64,000 nucleotides of DNA from Mycobacterium intracellulare ATCC 13950 (GCF_000277125.1 NC_016946.1:1488001-1552000); one strand, 5' to 3'. Counted from the stretch's first letter, positions 7,629-16,005 are shown. Program-made: numbers and translations. The notes: generated from the letters alone by a model not told the origin.

Positions 7629-9092
7629 TCAACGGATGATGGCTTGATGCTCGACAAACCCGGCGATGCCCTCGGGGCCCCCCTCGCGGCCGATGCCGGA
7701 CTGCTTGAATCCGCCGAACGGGCTGGCGAAGTCGAGCACGGCGGTCGAGTTGACGGCCACGGAACCCACCAGCAGCTGGGCCGCCACCGCCGCCGCCCGT
7801 TCCGTGTCGGCAGACCACACCGCGCCGACCAGCCCGTACCGGGAGTCGTTGGCGATGGCCACCGCCTCAGCGACGTCGTCGGCGCCGGTGTCGTCGTAGG
7901 CGATCACGACCGCGACCGGTCCGAAGACCTCTTCGCGGGCGATCTCCATGTCGTTGGTCGCGGCGACGACCGCGGGAGAGAGGAACCACCCTGGACGGTT
8001 GGGCCGCTCGCCGCCGACCAACACGGTGGCGCCGTCCTGCCGCGCGCGCCGCAGGAACCCCTCGACCCTGTCGCGCGCAGCCTCGTTGATCAGCGGACCG
8101 ATATCGGTGACCCGGTCGGCGGGATCCCCGACGATCAGCTCGGCGACGGCGGCCGTCAGTGCGGCCACAAATTCGTCGTAGCGGCTGCGCGGCAACACGA
8201 TTCGCGTCAGAGCGGCGCACAGCTGACCGTTGTTGCCCATCACGCCGGCGACCAAACCCGGCACCGTCGTCTCAAGCGGCGCATCGGGCAGCACGATGGC
8301 CGCGGACTTGCCGCCCAGTTCGGTGCTGCAGCGGCGGATTCGGGAGCCACACGACGCTGCGATCCTGGCACCGACGGCCGTCGAGCCGGTGAAGCTGACC
8401 TTGTCGACCCCCGGATGTTCGGTGAGCAGCTCGCCGGTTTCAGCGCCCCCGTTGACGACGTTGACGACTCCGTCGGGCAGTCCAGCTTCCTCGATCGCCT
8501 CCATCAGCACGCCGAATTCGAGCGGGGCATCGGGCGCCGGCTTGAGCACCACTGTGCACCCCGCCGCCAGGGCGGGGCCGAGCTTTAGCGCTGCGATGAA
8601 CAGCGGTGTGTTCCATGGCACGATGGCGCCGACCACGCCGACGGGAAGCTGACGCACCTCGACGGTGCCGCCCGTCACCGATGGACGGGTGGTCGAGAAG
8701 GGATAGTGCGGGGTGATCGACGCGTAGGCGCGCAGCACGCCGACCGCGGTGATGACCTGACCGAAGGTGCTCCAGGATCGCGGCGAGCCGATCTCCGCGG
8801 TGGTCAGGTCGGCCAGTTCACCCTTGCGGGCGCTCAGCGCGTCGGCGAGTCGCCCCAATGCGGCACCGCGATCGGCAGGAGCGACCCGCCCCCACGACTG
8901 CAGCGCGCCGCGGGCGGCGGCGACCGCGGCGCCCACGTCGTCGGGGCCGGCAATACCGACGGTGCCCAGCAGCTCGCCGGTGGCCGGCGACGTCACATCC
9001 AGTGTTCCGGCGTGCGCGCCCGACACCCATTTGCCTGCGGCATAGCTTGCCGCCAACTCCACCATGGGCACCGATTCTGGCAGCAATGTCAT
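7629..9092 (-). CDS. NAD(P)-dependent aldehyde dehydrogenase
   Basis: 487 residues, standard length. The general-base glutamate is in ELGGKSA, the catalytic cysteine in NNGQLCAALTR, and the C-terminal FGGFKQSGIGREGG signature is present. The operon order is aldehyde dehydrogenase then alcohol dehydrogenase, consistent with stepwise oxidation of a primary alcohol. The annotated ATG lies in the 21-base element also found at the P450 start; the in-frame ATG nine codons later (MVELAASYAAGKW) is an equally good start and matches where the conserved domain begins. It is divergent from the MaoC pair. Confidence 0.92.
   Translation of the reverse strand: MTLLPESVPMVELAASYAAGKWVSGAHAGTLDVTSPATGELLGTVGIAGPDDVGAAVAAARGALQSWGRVAPADRGAALGRLADALSARKGELADLTTAEIGSPRSWSTFGQVITAVGVLRAYASITPHYPFSTTRPSVTGGTVEVRQLPVGVVGAIVPWNTPLFIAALKLGPALAAGCTVVLKPAPDAPLEFGVLMEAIEEAGLPDGVVNVVNGGAETGELLTEHPGVDKVSFTGSTAVGARIAASCGSRIRRCSTELGGKSAAIVLPDAPLETTVPGLVAGVMGNNGQLCAALTRIVLPRSRYDEFVAALTAAVAELIVGDPADRVTDIGPLINEAARDRVEGFLRRARQDGATVLVGGERPNRPGWFLSPAVVAATNDMEIAREEVFGPVAVVIAYDDTGADDVAEAVAIANDSRYGLVGAVWSADTERAAAVAAQLLVGSVAVNSTAVLDFASPFGGFKQSGIGREGGPEGIAGFVEHQAIIR
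9071..9091 (-). promoter_or_regulatory. Element shared with the P450 start region
   Basis: Second copy of the 21-base block described at 3543-3563 (TGACATnGnTGCCAGAATCG core on the minus strand). Upstream of both copies weaker similarity continues for about 12 bases. Its recurrence at two otherwise unrelated starts suggests common regulation of the P450 operon and the alcohol/aldehyde dehydrogenase operon. Confidence 0.45.
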
Positions 9093-9170
9093 CTTTGGAC
9101 AAGCAGTCCATTGGCTACGAAGCGACGATTTAGTTTCAGGTCTTCACTTTTTCTGACAGTATTGGTCACT

Positions 9171-9605
9171 ATGACTGCATCGCCCGATAACGACGCCGAC
9201 GGTAATTCCGGACGGCCGTGGGACCTGGTCGTGGAGCAGGGCAAGGTCGCCGAGTTCGCTGAGGCCATGTTGTGCGACGATCCCGCCTACCGTGGTCCTG
9301 ACGCGATCATCCCGCCGACATTCCTGACGACCGCAGGCCGCTGGGCCCCGGCCGGTGTCCGGGTTGACGTGGGTTTCGACCGCAAGCGCTTGCTGCACGG
9401 CGAACAGGAATACACCTTTCACTCCGCCCCGCCCGCGGCCGGTGACGTCCTGACCGCACGGGAGAGGATCGTCGACCGGTACTCGAAACCGGGCAAACGT
9501 GGGGGCACGATGCGTTTCGCCACCGTGGTTACTGAGTACCGCGACGCCGGCGGAGCGCTCGTCGCCGAGGCCAAAGCCACCTTCATCGAGACGGCCCCCC
9601 GATGA
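9171..9605 (+). CDS. MaoC-like dehydratase, N-terminal (FAS1-type hot-dog) half
   Basis: 144 residues. The sequence fits the 'N-terminal of MaoC-like dehydratase' hot-dog fold: a PPTFL motif in IIPPTFLTTAGRWAP and a central basic strand GFDRKRLLHGEQEYTFHSAP. It lacks the catalytic Asp/His hydratase motif itself, as usual for this half. It overlaps the next gene, the catalytic MaoC half, by four bases (ATGA), and the two should form a heterodimeric (R)-enoyl-CoA hydratase like ChsH1-type or HadAB-type enzymes. The start follows an AT-rich stretch containing TGACAGT, a half of the operator seen at 16-27 kb. Confidence 0.8.
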   Translation: MTASPDNDADGNSGRPWDLVVEQGKVAEFAEAMLCDDPAYRGPDAIIPPTFLTTAGRWAPAGVRVDVGFDRKRLLHGEQEYTFHSAPPAAGDVLTARERIVDRYSKPGKRGGTMRFATVVTEYRDAGGALVAEAKATFIETAPR

Positions 9606-10087
9606 GTCCCGGCGACGGCGCAGGCGGACAGACCACGACGACCACCGCATTGCGTGTCGGCGTGCAGGCGCCGGTCCGCGAGTTCGGACCACTGACTCGG
9701 CAGATGTTCGTCCGCTACGCAGGCGCGTCCGGTGATTTCAACCCCATGCATTACGACGATCAACTCGCGCGTTCCGCCGGCTACCCTTCGGTGTTCGCCC
9801 AGGGCATGTTCTCCGCGGCGCTACTGGCCGGGTTCGCCACCGATTGGCTGGGCGCGGGCAGCGTGCGCCGTTTCGGCGTCCGCTTTCGCGAGCAGGTCTG
9901 GCCGGGCGACGTGTTGACCTGCTCGGGCACCGTGACCGCCGTGTCGGCGGAGCCTGACGCCGAACGGGTGATCGTGGAGTTGACCGCTACCCGGCAGACG
10001 GGCGGCGTCGCGATCACCGGCACGGCCGAGTTCGTCAACCCGCGGAACGCCGCTCGATGCGGCGCGGGTGACGCGGATCGGCCATAG
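9602..10087 (+). CDS. MaoC-family (R)-specific enoyl-CoA hydratase subunit
   Basis: 161 residues with the hydratase-2 motif YAGASGDFNPMHYDDQLA at about residues 40-57. It contains the catalytic Asp and His and is followed by the hot-dog central helix (FAQGMFSAALLAG). It is translationally coupled to the preceding non-catalytic half. Expected role: hydration of a 2-enoyl-CoA made by an acyl-CoA dehydrogenase during side-chain or fatty-acid beta-oxidation. The tandem TetR regulator follows after 12 bases, probably in the same transcript, which suggests it controls this operon. Confidence 0.88.
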   Translation: MSPGDGAGGQTTTTTALRVGVQAPVREFGPLTRQMFVRYAGASGDFNPMHYDDQLARSAGYPSVFAQGMFSAALLAGFATDWLGAGSVRRFGVRFREQVWPGDVLTCSGTVTAVSAEPDAERVIVELTATRQTGGVAITGTAEFVNPRNAARCGAGDADRP

Positions 10088-10099
10088 GCTGGAAACATT

Positions 10100-11440
10100 A
10101 TGTCCGAAGCCTCGATCGTCCGCCGGGCCAGCTACGGCCCCTCCAGCCCCGCAGTGGGCGCTCGCGGTGCCAACACCCGGGGCCGTATCGCCGAGGTCTC
10201 GCTGGAGCTATTCGGCCGGGTGGGCTACTTCGACACCTCGGTCGACGCGATAGCCAAAGCGGCAGGGGTGTCCCGGGCCACCCTGTACCAGTACTTCAAA
10301 GGCAAGGACGAGATCTTCCTGGAGCTGCTCAACGAATGCGGCAGCGCGTTGTTTCGGGTGGCGCGTCGCATCGGTCCGCTCGGCCCGGACGAGGTCGGCT
10401 TCGACAATCTGAACTGGTGGCTAGGGGAGTGGAGTTGGGTGTTCGACAAATACTCCACGATGTTCGTGCAGTGGACGGCGATCGCCTCGTCGGACACCAA
10501 GGTGCGTCCCGAAATCACCCGGTTTGTACGCGGTTATAACCACCGCCTCGCGGAGCGGCTCGCCGGCTCGGGCCTCAACGGCCTGGACCCGGAGGTCGCG
10601 GCCATGGCGATGACCGCGCTGGTGCACCGCATCAATCTGTTCGTACATACCGACCGCGCTTATGGCCGTAGCGCCAAGGATGCGGTCGACACGTTGTCGG
10701 TATTCCTGCAGCTGATGTTGTTCCCTGACACCCCACGATCGGTGCTGCGGTCACTGTCTTTGCACGCCAGCACGGATCCGGCGGCCGACATCGACGCCCT
10801 CAAGGCACCTCCGGCCCCAGACATCGCGGGGCTCTCGATCAGCGAGCGCACCACCAGCCTCAGTAAGCGCGCCGTCACCACCGTAAATGCTTTGGCCGAT
10901 GCCGGCGCAGCCCAGTTCCGCGCCCGAGGCTATCGCAGCACCAGTGTCGATGACATTGTCGAGGCGGCCAACGTGGCGCGGGGCACGTTCTACAAGTACT
11001 TCAGCGACAAGCAGGATCTGCTCGCCGCCGTGGCCGCCGAAATTTACGGGGCCGGAACGGCATTCGCCCACCGGATCGCCGACGTCGACCCAGTGGCCAA
11101 GAAGTCGACGCTGCGGCACTGGCTGCGTACCTACGTCGAGTTCTACGACCGGTATTCGGGATGCATCGAAGCGTGGGCCGAAGGCGCCACCGACGACCCC
11201 ACCATCGTGAGCATCGGGGAGAACGGCCAGGTGCAGATGGATATCGGCGCGGCCAGGATGCTGATCCGCGGACCGGGTCGGTATCCGTTCGACCCGGTGG
11301 TCTCCGCACTGATCCTGCGTGCGCTCGTCACCCGGGTGCCGCAGGCCGCTCTCGATCTGCCCGAACCGATTGACGCCGACGAGCTCGTCGATGTGTTAAT
11401 GACTTGCATCAACCGCGGATTCTTCGGACGCGCGAAGTAG
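10100..11440 (+). CDS. Tandem-domain TetR regulator (Mce3R-like architecture)
   Basis: 446 residues containing two complete TetR regulators in one chain. The first helix-turn-helix is at about 46-66 (TSVDAIAKAAGVSRATLYQYF) and the second at about 281-301 (TSVDDIVEAANVARGTFYKYF), each followed by a helical ligand domain. Ordinary TetR proteins are about 200 residues and dimerise. The known double-headed member, Mce3R of M. tuberculosis, acts as a pseudo-dimer on an asymmetric operator and controls lipid-import and lipid-degradation genes. It lies 12 bases after the MaoC pair. Its own operator is not identified; the partly asymmetric block at 3636 and 14805 is a testable candidate. Confidence 0.9.
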   Translation: MSEASIVRRASYGPSSPAVGARGANTRGRIAEVSLELFGRVGYFDTSVDAIAKAAGVSRATLYQYFKGKDEIFLELLNECGSALFRVARRIGPLGPDEVGFDNLNWWLGEWSWVFDKYSTMFVQWTAIASSDTKVRPEITRFVRGYNHRLAERLAGSGLNGLDPEVAAMAMTALVHRINLFVHTDRAYGRSAKDAVDTLSVFLQLMLFPDTPRSVLRSLSLHASTDPAADIDALKAPPAPDIAGLSISERTTSLSKRAVTTVNALADAGAAQFRARGYRSTSVDDIVEAANVARGTFYKYFSDKQDLLAAVAAEIYGAGTAFAHRIADVDPVAKKSTLRHWLRTYVEFYDRYSGCIEAWAEGATDDPTIVSIGENGQVQMDIGAARMLIRGPGRYPFDPVVSALILRALVTRVPQAALDLPEPIDADELVDVLMTCINRGFFGRAK

Positions 11441-11453
11441 ATCGAGTCCTGAG

Positions 11454-12644
11454 CTATGCCGTCGTAACACCAGCGGCGATGAGTTCGTCGGTCGCCTGTG
11501 CGGAATATCCCAACTCGTGCAAAATCTTTCGGCTGTGCTCGCCCAGCGCGGGCACGTCACCAATCACCGGATCGACGCCTGCCAGGCCCGCGGGCGGCGG
11601 CAGCGCGGCAGCCGGACCGCCGGGCGTCTGAATCTCGTGCCATCGATCCCGGCCGACGAGTACCGGATGTAGCCACAAGTGATCAACACCGTTCATGCGC
11701 GCGTGCGCCACGCCGGCGCTCTGCAGGCGCGCTTCGAGTTCTTCAGCGCTCAGCCGCGCCGCCACGGTGGTGATAATCGACTCCAACTCATCGCGGTGCG
11801 CTACCCGATCAGGGTTCGTAGCGAACCGCGGTTCGTCGACGAGATCTCTTCTTTCCAAGACGATTTCGCAGAACCTCAGCCATTCGGCTGAATTCTGCAC
11901 GCCCAGCAACACGGTGCCGCCGTCGCCCGCGGTCACCGGGCCGTACGGGGCGATCGTCGGATGCCGCGCGCCGGTGCGTGGTGGCGCCTTTCCCCCGTAG
12001 CGGCCGTAGTAGAGGGGTTGGGACATCCATTCGACCAACGCGTCGAATAACGACACCGAGACCGGCCGCACCGCGCCGGTGGTGGCGCGGGTGTAAAGCG
12101 CGGTGAGGATTCCGGAGAAGGCGAACATGCCGGCGGCGATGTCGGCGATCGATACACCGGTGCGCGCCACCTCCGCCGGCGAACCGGTCACCGACAACAA
12201 CCCGGCCTCGGCTTGTACCAAAAGGTCGTAGGCCTTGCGGTCGCGCCAAGGTCCGTCCTGTCCATAGCCGCTGATGGTCGCCGTGATGGTCCGTGGGTGC
12301 GCGCGCGCCACCGATTCGGTGTCCAAGCCCATCCGAGCCGCGGCACCCGGCGCCAGGTTTTGCACCAGCACGTCGGCGCCCTCGAGTAGACGCTCAACGA
12401 TGCGTCTGCCCTCGGGCTGCTTGAGGTCGACAGTCAACGACTCTTTGCCACGATTGAGCCAGACGAAGTAGCTCGACTCCCCGTGCACTGTGCGGTCGTA
12501 GCCGCGGGCGAAATCGCCGCCCTGCGGACGCTCGACCTTGATTACCCGTGCGCCGAGGTCCGCCAGCTGTCGGGTGGCGTACGGCGCGGCGACCGCCTGC
12601 TCGAGGCTCACGACGGTTATGCCGGCCAGTGGCGCACTCGTCAT
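11454..12644 (-). CDS. Family III (CaiB/BaiF) CoA-transferase
   Basis: 396 residues from the ATG at 12644; a longer upstream frame lacks homology-like sequence. Family features: N-terminal VVSLEQAVAAPYATRQLADLGARVIKVERP, central RKAYDLLVQAEAGLLSVTG where the catalytic Asp (of YDLL) is expected, and a Gly-rich active-site region. These intertwined dimers move CoA between carboxylic acids, giving ATP-independent activation of a degradation substrate. It is convergent with the tandem TetR gene (14-base gap). A second family III gene, divergently oriented, lies 218 bases away. The specific acid is unknown. Confidence 0.9.
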   Translation of the reverse strand: MTSAPLAGITVVSLEQAVAAPYATRQLADLGARVIKVERPQGGDFARGYDRTVHGESSYFVWLNRGKESLTVDLKQPEGRRIVERLLEGADVLVQNLAPGAAARMGLDTESVARAHPRTITATISGYGQDGPWRDRKAYDLLVQAEAGLLSVTGSPAEVARTGVSIADIAAGMFAFSGILTALYTRATTGAVRPVSVSLFDALVEWMSQPLYYGRYGGKAPPRTGARHPTIAPYGPVTAGDGGTVLLGVQNSAEWLRFCEIVLERRDLVDEPRFATNPDRVAHRDELESIITTVAARLSAEELEARLQSAGVAHARMNGVDHLWLHPVLVGRDRWHEIQTPGGPAAALPPPAGLAGVDPVIGDVPALGEHSRKILHELGYSAQATDELIAAGVTTA

Positions 12645-12819
12645 GTCGCCGGCGAATTCCGGGCCGGCTGACCGGTCCAACCGCCTGCCTCGTATTCGGC
12701 TGTAATACCCGAACCGCGGACGCACACAGTGCAGCACCCCCGAGGATTAGATGACGGATACGTCAGAAAATCATATCAGGATGACCTCGTAGCCCCTGGA
12801 TGCATTGCGCAGACAGAAA

Positions 12820-12839
12820 ACACCATATGTATGCGGTGT
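12820..12839. promoter_or_regulatory. Imperfect inverted repeat in divergent CoA-transferase promoter region
   Basis: ACACCATATGTATGCGGTGT: outer arms ACACC/GGTGT are perfect and 14 of 20 positions are symmetric. It lies 24 bases before the AMACR-like gene and about 175 bases before the other CoA-transferase, a natural operator position. No second copy was found in the window, and no binding protein can be named. Confidence 0.35.
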
Positions 12840-12862
12840 CAGATTATGGCTAGGCTCATCAG

Positions 12863-13936
12863 GTGGTAGATAGCTGCCCGCAGGCACCGGCGGGTCCTCT
12901 GAATGGCATCAAGGTCGTCGAACTCGCGGGCATGGGACCCGGGCCACACGCCGCAATGTTGCTCGCCGACCTGGGTGCCGAAGTGACGCGGGTTCAGCGG
13001 CCCGGGGGTGGTGGTGGGGGCGCCCAGCTGCGTGGGCGCCGGATCGTTTTCGCCGATCTCAAAGACGCCGCCGAGCTCAACGGGGTGCGCCACCTCATCG
13101 ACGATGCTGACGTTCTCATCGAGGGGTTCCGACCCGGCGTCGTCGAACGCCTCGGCCTCGGACCTGACGAATGCTGCCGTCGTAACCCGAGATTGGTTTA
13201 CACCCGCATAACCGGATGGGGCCAGACCGGTCCCCGAGCTCGACAGGCCGGCCATGACATCAACTACGTCGGCCTCACCGGATTGCTTCACGCCATGGGT
13301 GACCCGGATCGTCCGCCGGCGCCACCCCTGAATCTGGTCGGCGACTACGGTGGTGGCTCGCTATTCGCGGTCGTGGGCGTCCTTGCCGCCTTGCTAGAGC
13401 GACACGCCTCGGGGCGAGGCCAGGTGATCGATGCCGCGATTGTCAACGGCGCACCGATGCTGGGCCACATCCTGTGGGCGATGCTCGGCGACGGCCGGTG
13501 GTCAGACGGGCGGGGTGACAACATCTTTGATGGCTCGGCGCCGTTCTACCGCACCTACGAATGCGCGGACGGTGGCTACGTCGCCGTGGGTGCGCTTGAA
13601 CCGGCCTTCTTCGCCGAGTTGCTGCGGCTGCTGGAGATCGACCCGGACACTCTGGGCCCGCAACGGGAGCGTGCCGGCTGGCCCGCGATGCGGGATGCCC
13701 TGTCGGACAAATTCCGGGAGGAAACTCGGGACCACTGGGCGCGGGTTTTCTCGGATAGCGACGCATGCGTCACGCCGGTTCTGACCGCGACCGAGGCGAT
13801 CGACGATCCGCATATGCGGGCACGCAACGTGTTCGTCGACATCGATGGGATCCGTCAACCGGCGTCCGCGCCGCGCTTCTCCCGAACCCCGGCCGCGCAA
13901 CCGCGGCCCGCGCGCGTGGCGCCTCGATCACGCTGA
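12863..13936 (+). CDS. Family III CoA-transferase / alpha-methylacyl-CoA racemase-like
   Basis: 357 residues. The sequence matches the alpha-methylacyl-CoA racemase branch: [11 protein letters not shown] with His131 and GDYGGGS with Asp161 correspond to the His/Asp pair that moves the alpha proton in M. tuberculosis MCR (His126/Asp156). Racemisation of 2-methylacyl-CoA is required for branched steroid or isoprenoid side chains. The N-terminus is slightly short, with a Gly-rich linker (residues 48-53) where longer homologues carry extra sequence. The GTG start has a weak ribosome site. Its end overlaps the convergent dioxygenase gene by nine bases. Confidence 0.85.
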   Translation: MVDSCPQAPAGPLNGIKVVELAGMGPGPHAAMLLADLGAEVTRVQRPGGGGGGAQLRGRRIVFADLKDAAELNGVRHLIDDADVLIEGFRPGVVERLGLGPDECCRRNPRLVYTRITGWGQTGPRARQAGHDINYVGLTGLLHAMGDPDRPPAPPLNLVGDYGGGSLFAVVGVLAALLERHASGRGQVIDAAIVNGAPMLGHILWAMLGDGRWSDGRGDNIFDGSAPFYRTYECADGGYVAVGALEPAFFAELLRLLEIDPDTLGPQRERAGWPAMRDALSDKFREETRDHWARVFSDSDACVTPVLTATEAIDDPHMRARNVFVDIDGIRQPASAPRFSRTPAAQPRPARVAPRSR

Positions 13937-14785
13937 CGCAGCGACGGCCATCCCGGTGATCCATTCCGGCACAGGCTCATAGACCATCGGGGTTACCGGC
14001 CGCCCACCGCCCGCGGCGCCCGCGGCAAGCCAGGTCCTGACCTCGTTGGCGCCCGCGCCCGCACGGGTGTGGGCGGTGTCGACGAGCCGAATCAGCGAAG
14101 CGACGTCCCAGTTCGACATGGCGTCCAACACTTCGGCGTCCCAATCGGGACGGATCTTGGTGCGCGCTGCCGCCATACCCTCGGCGATGATCCGAGCCCG
14201 GTCTTCGTCGCTGAGGTCGTAGGTATCGACCTCCAGACTCGGCGGGGAATGTGACAACCCTCCGGTCCCGATCACCAGCACCCGCTCGGCGATCCCGTCG
14301 AGGAACCGGCCAACTTCCGCGCCGAACTCGGCCACTCGACGGCCAGTCGGAAGCGGAGCCGTGGCACAGTTCACCGGCAGCGGGATGACCGGCTTGACCG
14401 CCAAGTCGCCGAGCAGATCCCGAACGGGCTGGGCGAACGCGTGATCCAGTCCGATGTCACGACATGCCGCGACGTCGAACCCGGCCGACAGCAGGTGTTC
14501 GCACAGTCGGCGTGCCACCGCGGACGGGACATCAAGGTTGCCGGCCGGGTGGCCGCCTTCGGCCAGAATCGATGCGGACAACGCGACCCCGAAGGCGGGT
14601 ACCACGTGTCGAAACGCGCGGCGGTGGTCACCGCCGAACACGATCACCACGTCGGGATCGAAGTGTTGCGCGCGTTCGGCCGCCGACGTCAGTGCCGAGC
14701 GGAACCTGCGACCGAAGGCGCGTTCGACATCGCGCTCCTTACCCGGGCTGTGGCTTGCACAGACAACCAGCCGCTCTGGCGTCAC
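13928..14785 (-). CDS. Extradiol ring-cleavage dioxygenase, type II (MhpB-like)
   Basis: 285 residues from the GTG at 14785, eight bases after GGAGG (an ATG at 14791 is too close to it). The pattern follows MhpB (2,3-dihydroxyphenylpropionate 1,2-dioxygenase): CASHSPG near the N-terminus, [17 protein letters not shown], a [10 protein letters not shown] segment and the C-terminal PVPEWITG. The histidines and aspartates of these motifs bind Fe(II) and act in ring opening of catechols. The usual MhpC hydrolase is not next to it. It is last in an operon with a 55-residue membrane protein and an AveC-like protein, and is preceded by the second copy of the CTAAC(G/A)TTAG operator. Confidence 0.87.
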   Translation of the reverse strand: MTPERLVVCASHSPGKERDVERAFGRRFRSALTSAAERAQHFDPDVVIVFGGDHRRAFRHVVPAFGVALSASILAEGGHPAGNLDVPSAVARRLCEHLLSAGFDVAACRDIGLDHAFAQPVRDLLGDLAVKPVIPLPVNCATAPLPTGRRVAEFGAEVGRFLDGIAERVLVIGTGGLSHSPPSLEVDTYDLSDEDRARIIAEGMAAARTKIRPDWDAEVLDAMSNWDVASLIRLVDTAHTRAGAGANEVRTWLAAGAAGGGRPVTPMVYEPVPEWITGMAVAASA

Positions 14786-14804
14786 GTCCATCACCTCCGC
14801 TAGA

Positions 14805-14823
14805 AGTGACACTAATGTTAGAT
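14805..14823. promoter_or_regulatory. Putative operator (site 2 of 2), reverse of ATCTAACATTAGTGTCACT
   Basis: On the plus strand it reads AGTGACACTAATGTTAGAT, the inverse of the block at 3636-3654 with one mismatch (the palindrome centre is CTAATGTTAG at 14812-14821). It sits 20 bases before the GTG of the MhpB-like gene, between that gene and the 55-residue membrane protein. It could therefore drive or repress a transcript of the dioxygenase alone, or act inside the operon. Confidence 0.58.
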
Positions 14824-14845
14824 CAGTCGCCGGCCGACCACGGCA

Positions 14846-15013
14846 TCACACCGTAATGACGATGCCTTGCGTCAACGCCACGATGACGCCGAGGATCACG
14901 ATGAACGCCACGCATGCCGCGACAAGCCGGACGGTTTCTCGCTGCAGCGCGGCATTGGTCTGCGGAGGAAGAAAGAATTCAGCGGGCAGCTTGTTCATGC
15001 GTTCGCTTGCCAC
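14846..15013 (-). CDS. Small single-pass membrane protein (55 residues, unknown)
   Basis: A short open frame with a GTG start five bases after the strong ribosome site AAAGGAG (15019-15025). It encodes a polar N-terminus (VASERMNKLPAEFFLPPQ), then one hydrophobic helix at about residues 35-53 (VAACVAFIVILGVIVALTQG) and a short tail ITV. An internal ATG at 14998 is an alternative start. It begins 16 bases after the AveC-like gene ends and is followed by the MhpB-like dioxygenase, so it is probably co-transcribed with both. I do not recognise the family. An accessory or assembly subunit of the AveC-like membrane protein is a reasonable guess, no more. Confidence 0.65.
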   Translation of the reverse strand: MASERMNKLPAEFFLPPQTNAALQRETVRLVAACVAFIVILGVIVALTQGIVITV

Positions 15014-15029
15014 CACGACTCCTTTCGGA

Positions 15030-15944
15030 TCACGGAATGTAGGGGCTGTCGGCGCCGGTCACGGTGCGCAACACCACCAGCGGAATGATCAGGAACACAA
15101 AGAAGGTGACCTGGAAGATGATGAACCAGGCGCCCAGTCGCAAGATTTCGAAGCGCCACCGCGGAATCGCCACGTCGTAGTTGAGGTAGTCGTCGAATTC
15201 TTGCTGCTTGGTCGAGACCAATTGCTTGGTGGCAACGGCTGTCCCGCCGCGACTTTCGGTGTCGGCAGCCGGATGCAATGCGGTCCGCGGGACGGTGAAG
15301 CGATCTAACCGGCAGAATCGCTCAATATGGTTGAGGCCGCGAATCGGCGGTTTACCGGCCCAATAGGCGATCAGGTTGGGCCATATGCACATGATGCCGA
15401 TGGTCCAGAGCAGTGTGATGCGACCGCCGTTGCCCCACTCCAGAACCGGCCCCATGCCGGGATCGTAGGTCCACCATCCCATCGCCGTGGCGGTGCCCTC
15501 GACGGCGAAGTCCCAGATGTAGTTGACTGGAATCGCAAGCACCAACATGGATTTGAGCATGCTCCAGCCGAACCGTGCGGACACCCATTGACTCAGCCAC
15601 AACACCAGAAGCGCGTGCACTCCCCAGTACACCGCGTAGGCGAACGGCATGAACAACGGATCGTTACGGGTCTTGATCGGTAGCCATTCGAGCAGATGGT
15701 GCTGGGCGAACGCCGGGCTGTAGAAGAGCATCTGGCCCCAGTCCCCGATGGTCTCCATCCAATACACCGCGAGGCTGTTGAACAGGAAAAGGAATCCCCA
15801 GGTCAGGCGCCGACGACGAATGACGTCGGCGATCGCCAGAACGATGAAGATGCTGCCGGCGATCGGTATCACCCAGTTGAAAAACCAGACGCCAGATGGG
15901 TTGAGGGTTGCCGGTGGTGCCAATTGTGATGTGGCGAAGAGCAT
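15030..15944 (-). CDS. AveC-like (spirocyclase-family) membrane protein
   Basis: 304 residues, about six hydrophobic helices (roughly 22-42, 48-66, 103-123, 131-150, 178-198 and 270-297) with Trp-rich loops (NWVIP, YIWDFAVEGTATAMGWWTYDPG). A polar loop at about 205-262 probably faces the cytoplasm. The layout resembles AveC of avermectin biosynthesis and the proteins annotated as AveC-family spirocyclases in mycobacteria; this is pattern recognition, not alignment. A GAGAGG ribosome site precedes the ATG. It is the first gene of an operon with the 55-residue membrane protein and the MhpB-like dioxygenase, and is divergent from a second AveC-like gene. Function in a catabolic setting is unknown. 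Confidence 0.6.
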   Translation of the reverse strand: MLFATSQLAPPATLNPSGVWFFNWVIPIAGSIFIVLAIADVIRRRRLTWGFLFLFNSLAVYWMETIGDWGQMLFYSPAFAQHHLLEWLPIKTRNDPLFMPFAYAVYWGVHALLVLWLSQWVSARFGWSMLKSMLVLAIPVNYIWDFAVEGTATAMGWWTYDPGMGPVLEWGNGGRITLLWTIGIMCIWPNLIAYWAGKPPIRGLNHIERFCRLDRFTVPRTALHPAADTESRGGTAVATKQLVSTKQQEFDDYLNYDVAIPRWRFEILRLGAWFIIFQVTFFVFLIIPLVVLRTVTGADSPYIP

Positions 15945-15995
15945 CGTTGCCTCTCAGCTGGAGGGAGCGGACCCCATTCCGTTCAGCCGATCTTC

Positions 15996-16005
15996 TACAT
16001 ATGTA
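15996..16005. promoter_or_regulatory. Palindrome TACATATGTA between the two AveC-like genes
   Basis: Perfect 10-bp AT-rich palindrome 52 bases upstream of the minus-strand AveC-like gene, in the 232-base divergent region. Position and symmetry suit an operator or the -10 neighbourhood. A TCAC...GTGA symmetric stretch (about 16027-16042) and the TGACAGT operator at 16130 lie further along, so the two genes may answer to different regulators. Confidence 0.3.

Noticed and set aside
8706..9170. Extension of the first MaoC half upstream to 8706
   Set aside because: This part lies antisense to the aldehyde dehydrogenase and lacks hot-dog sequence; the ATG at 9171 starts exactly where the domain begins.
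9156..9170. TGACAGTATTGGTCA as a sixth operator of the TGACAGT regulon
   Set aside because: Only one half-site is intact, the other differs and the spacing is off by one; it may be chance.
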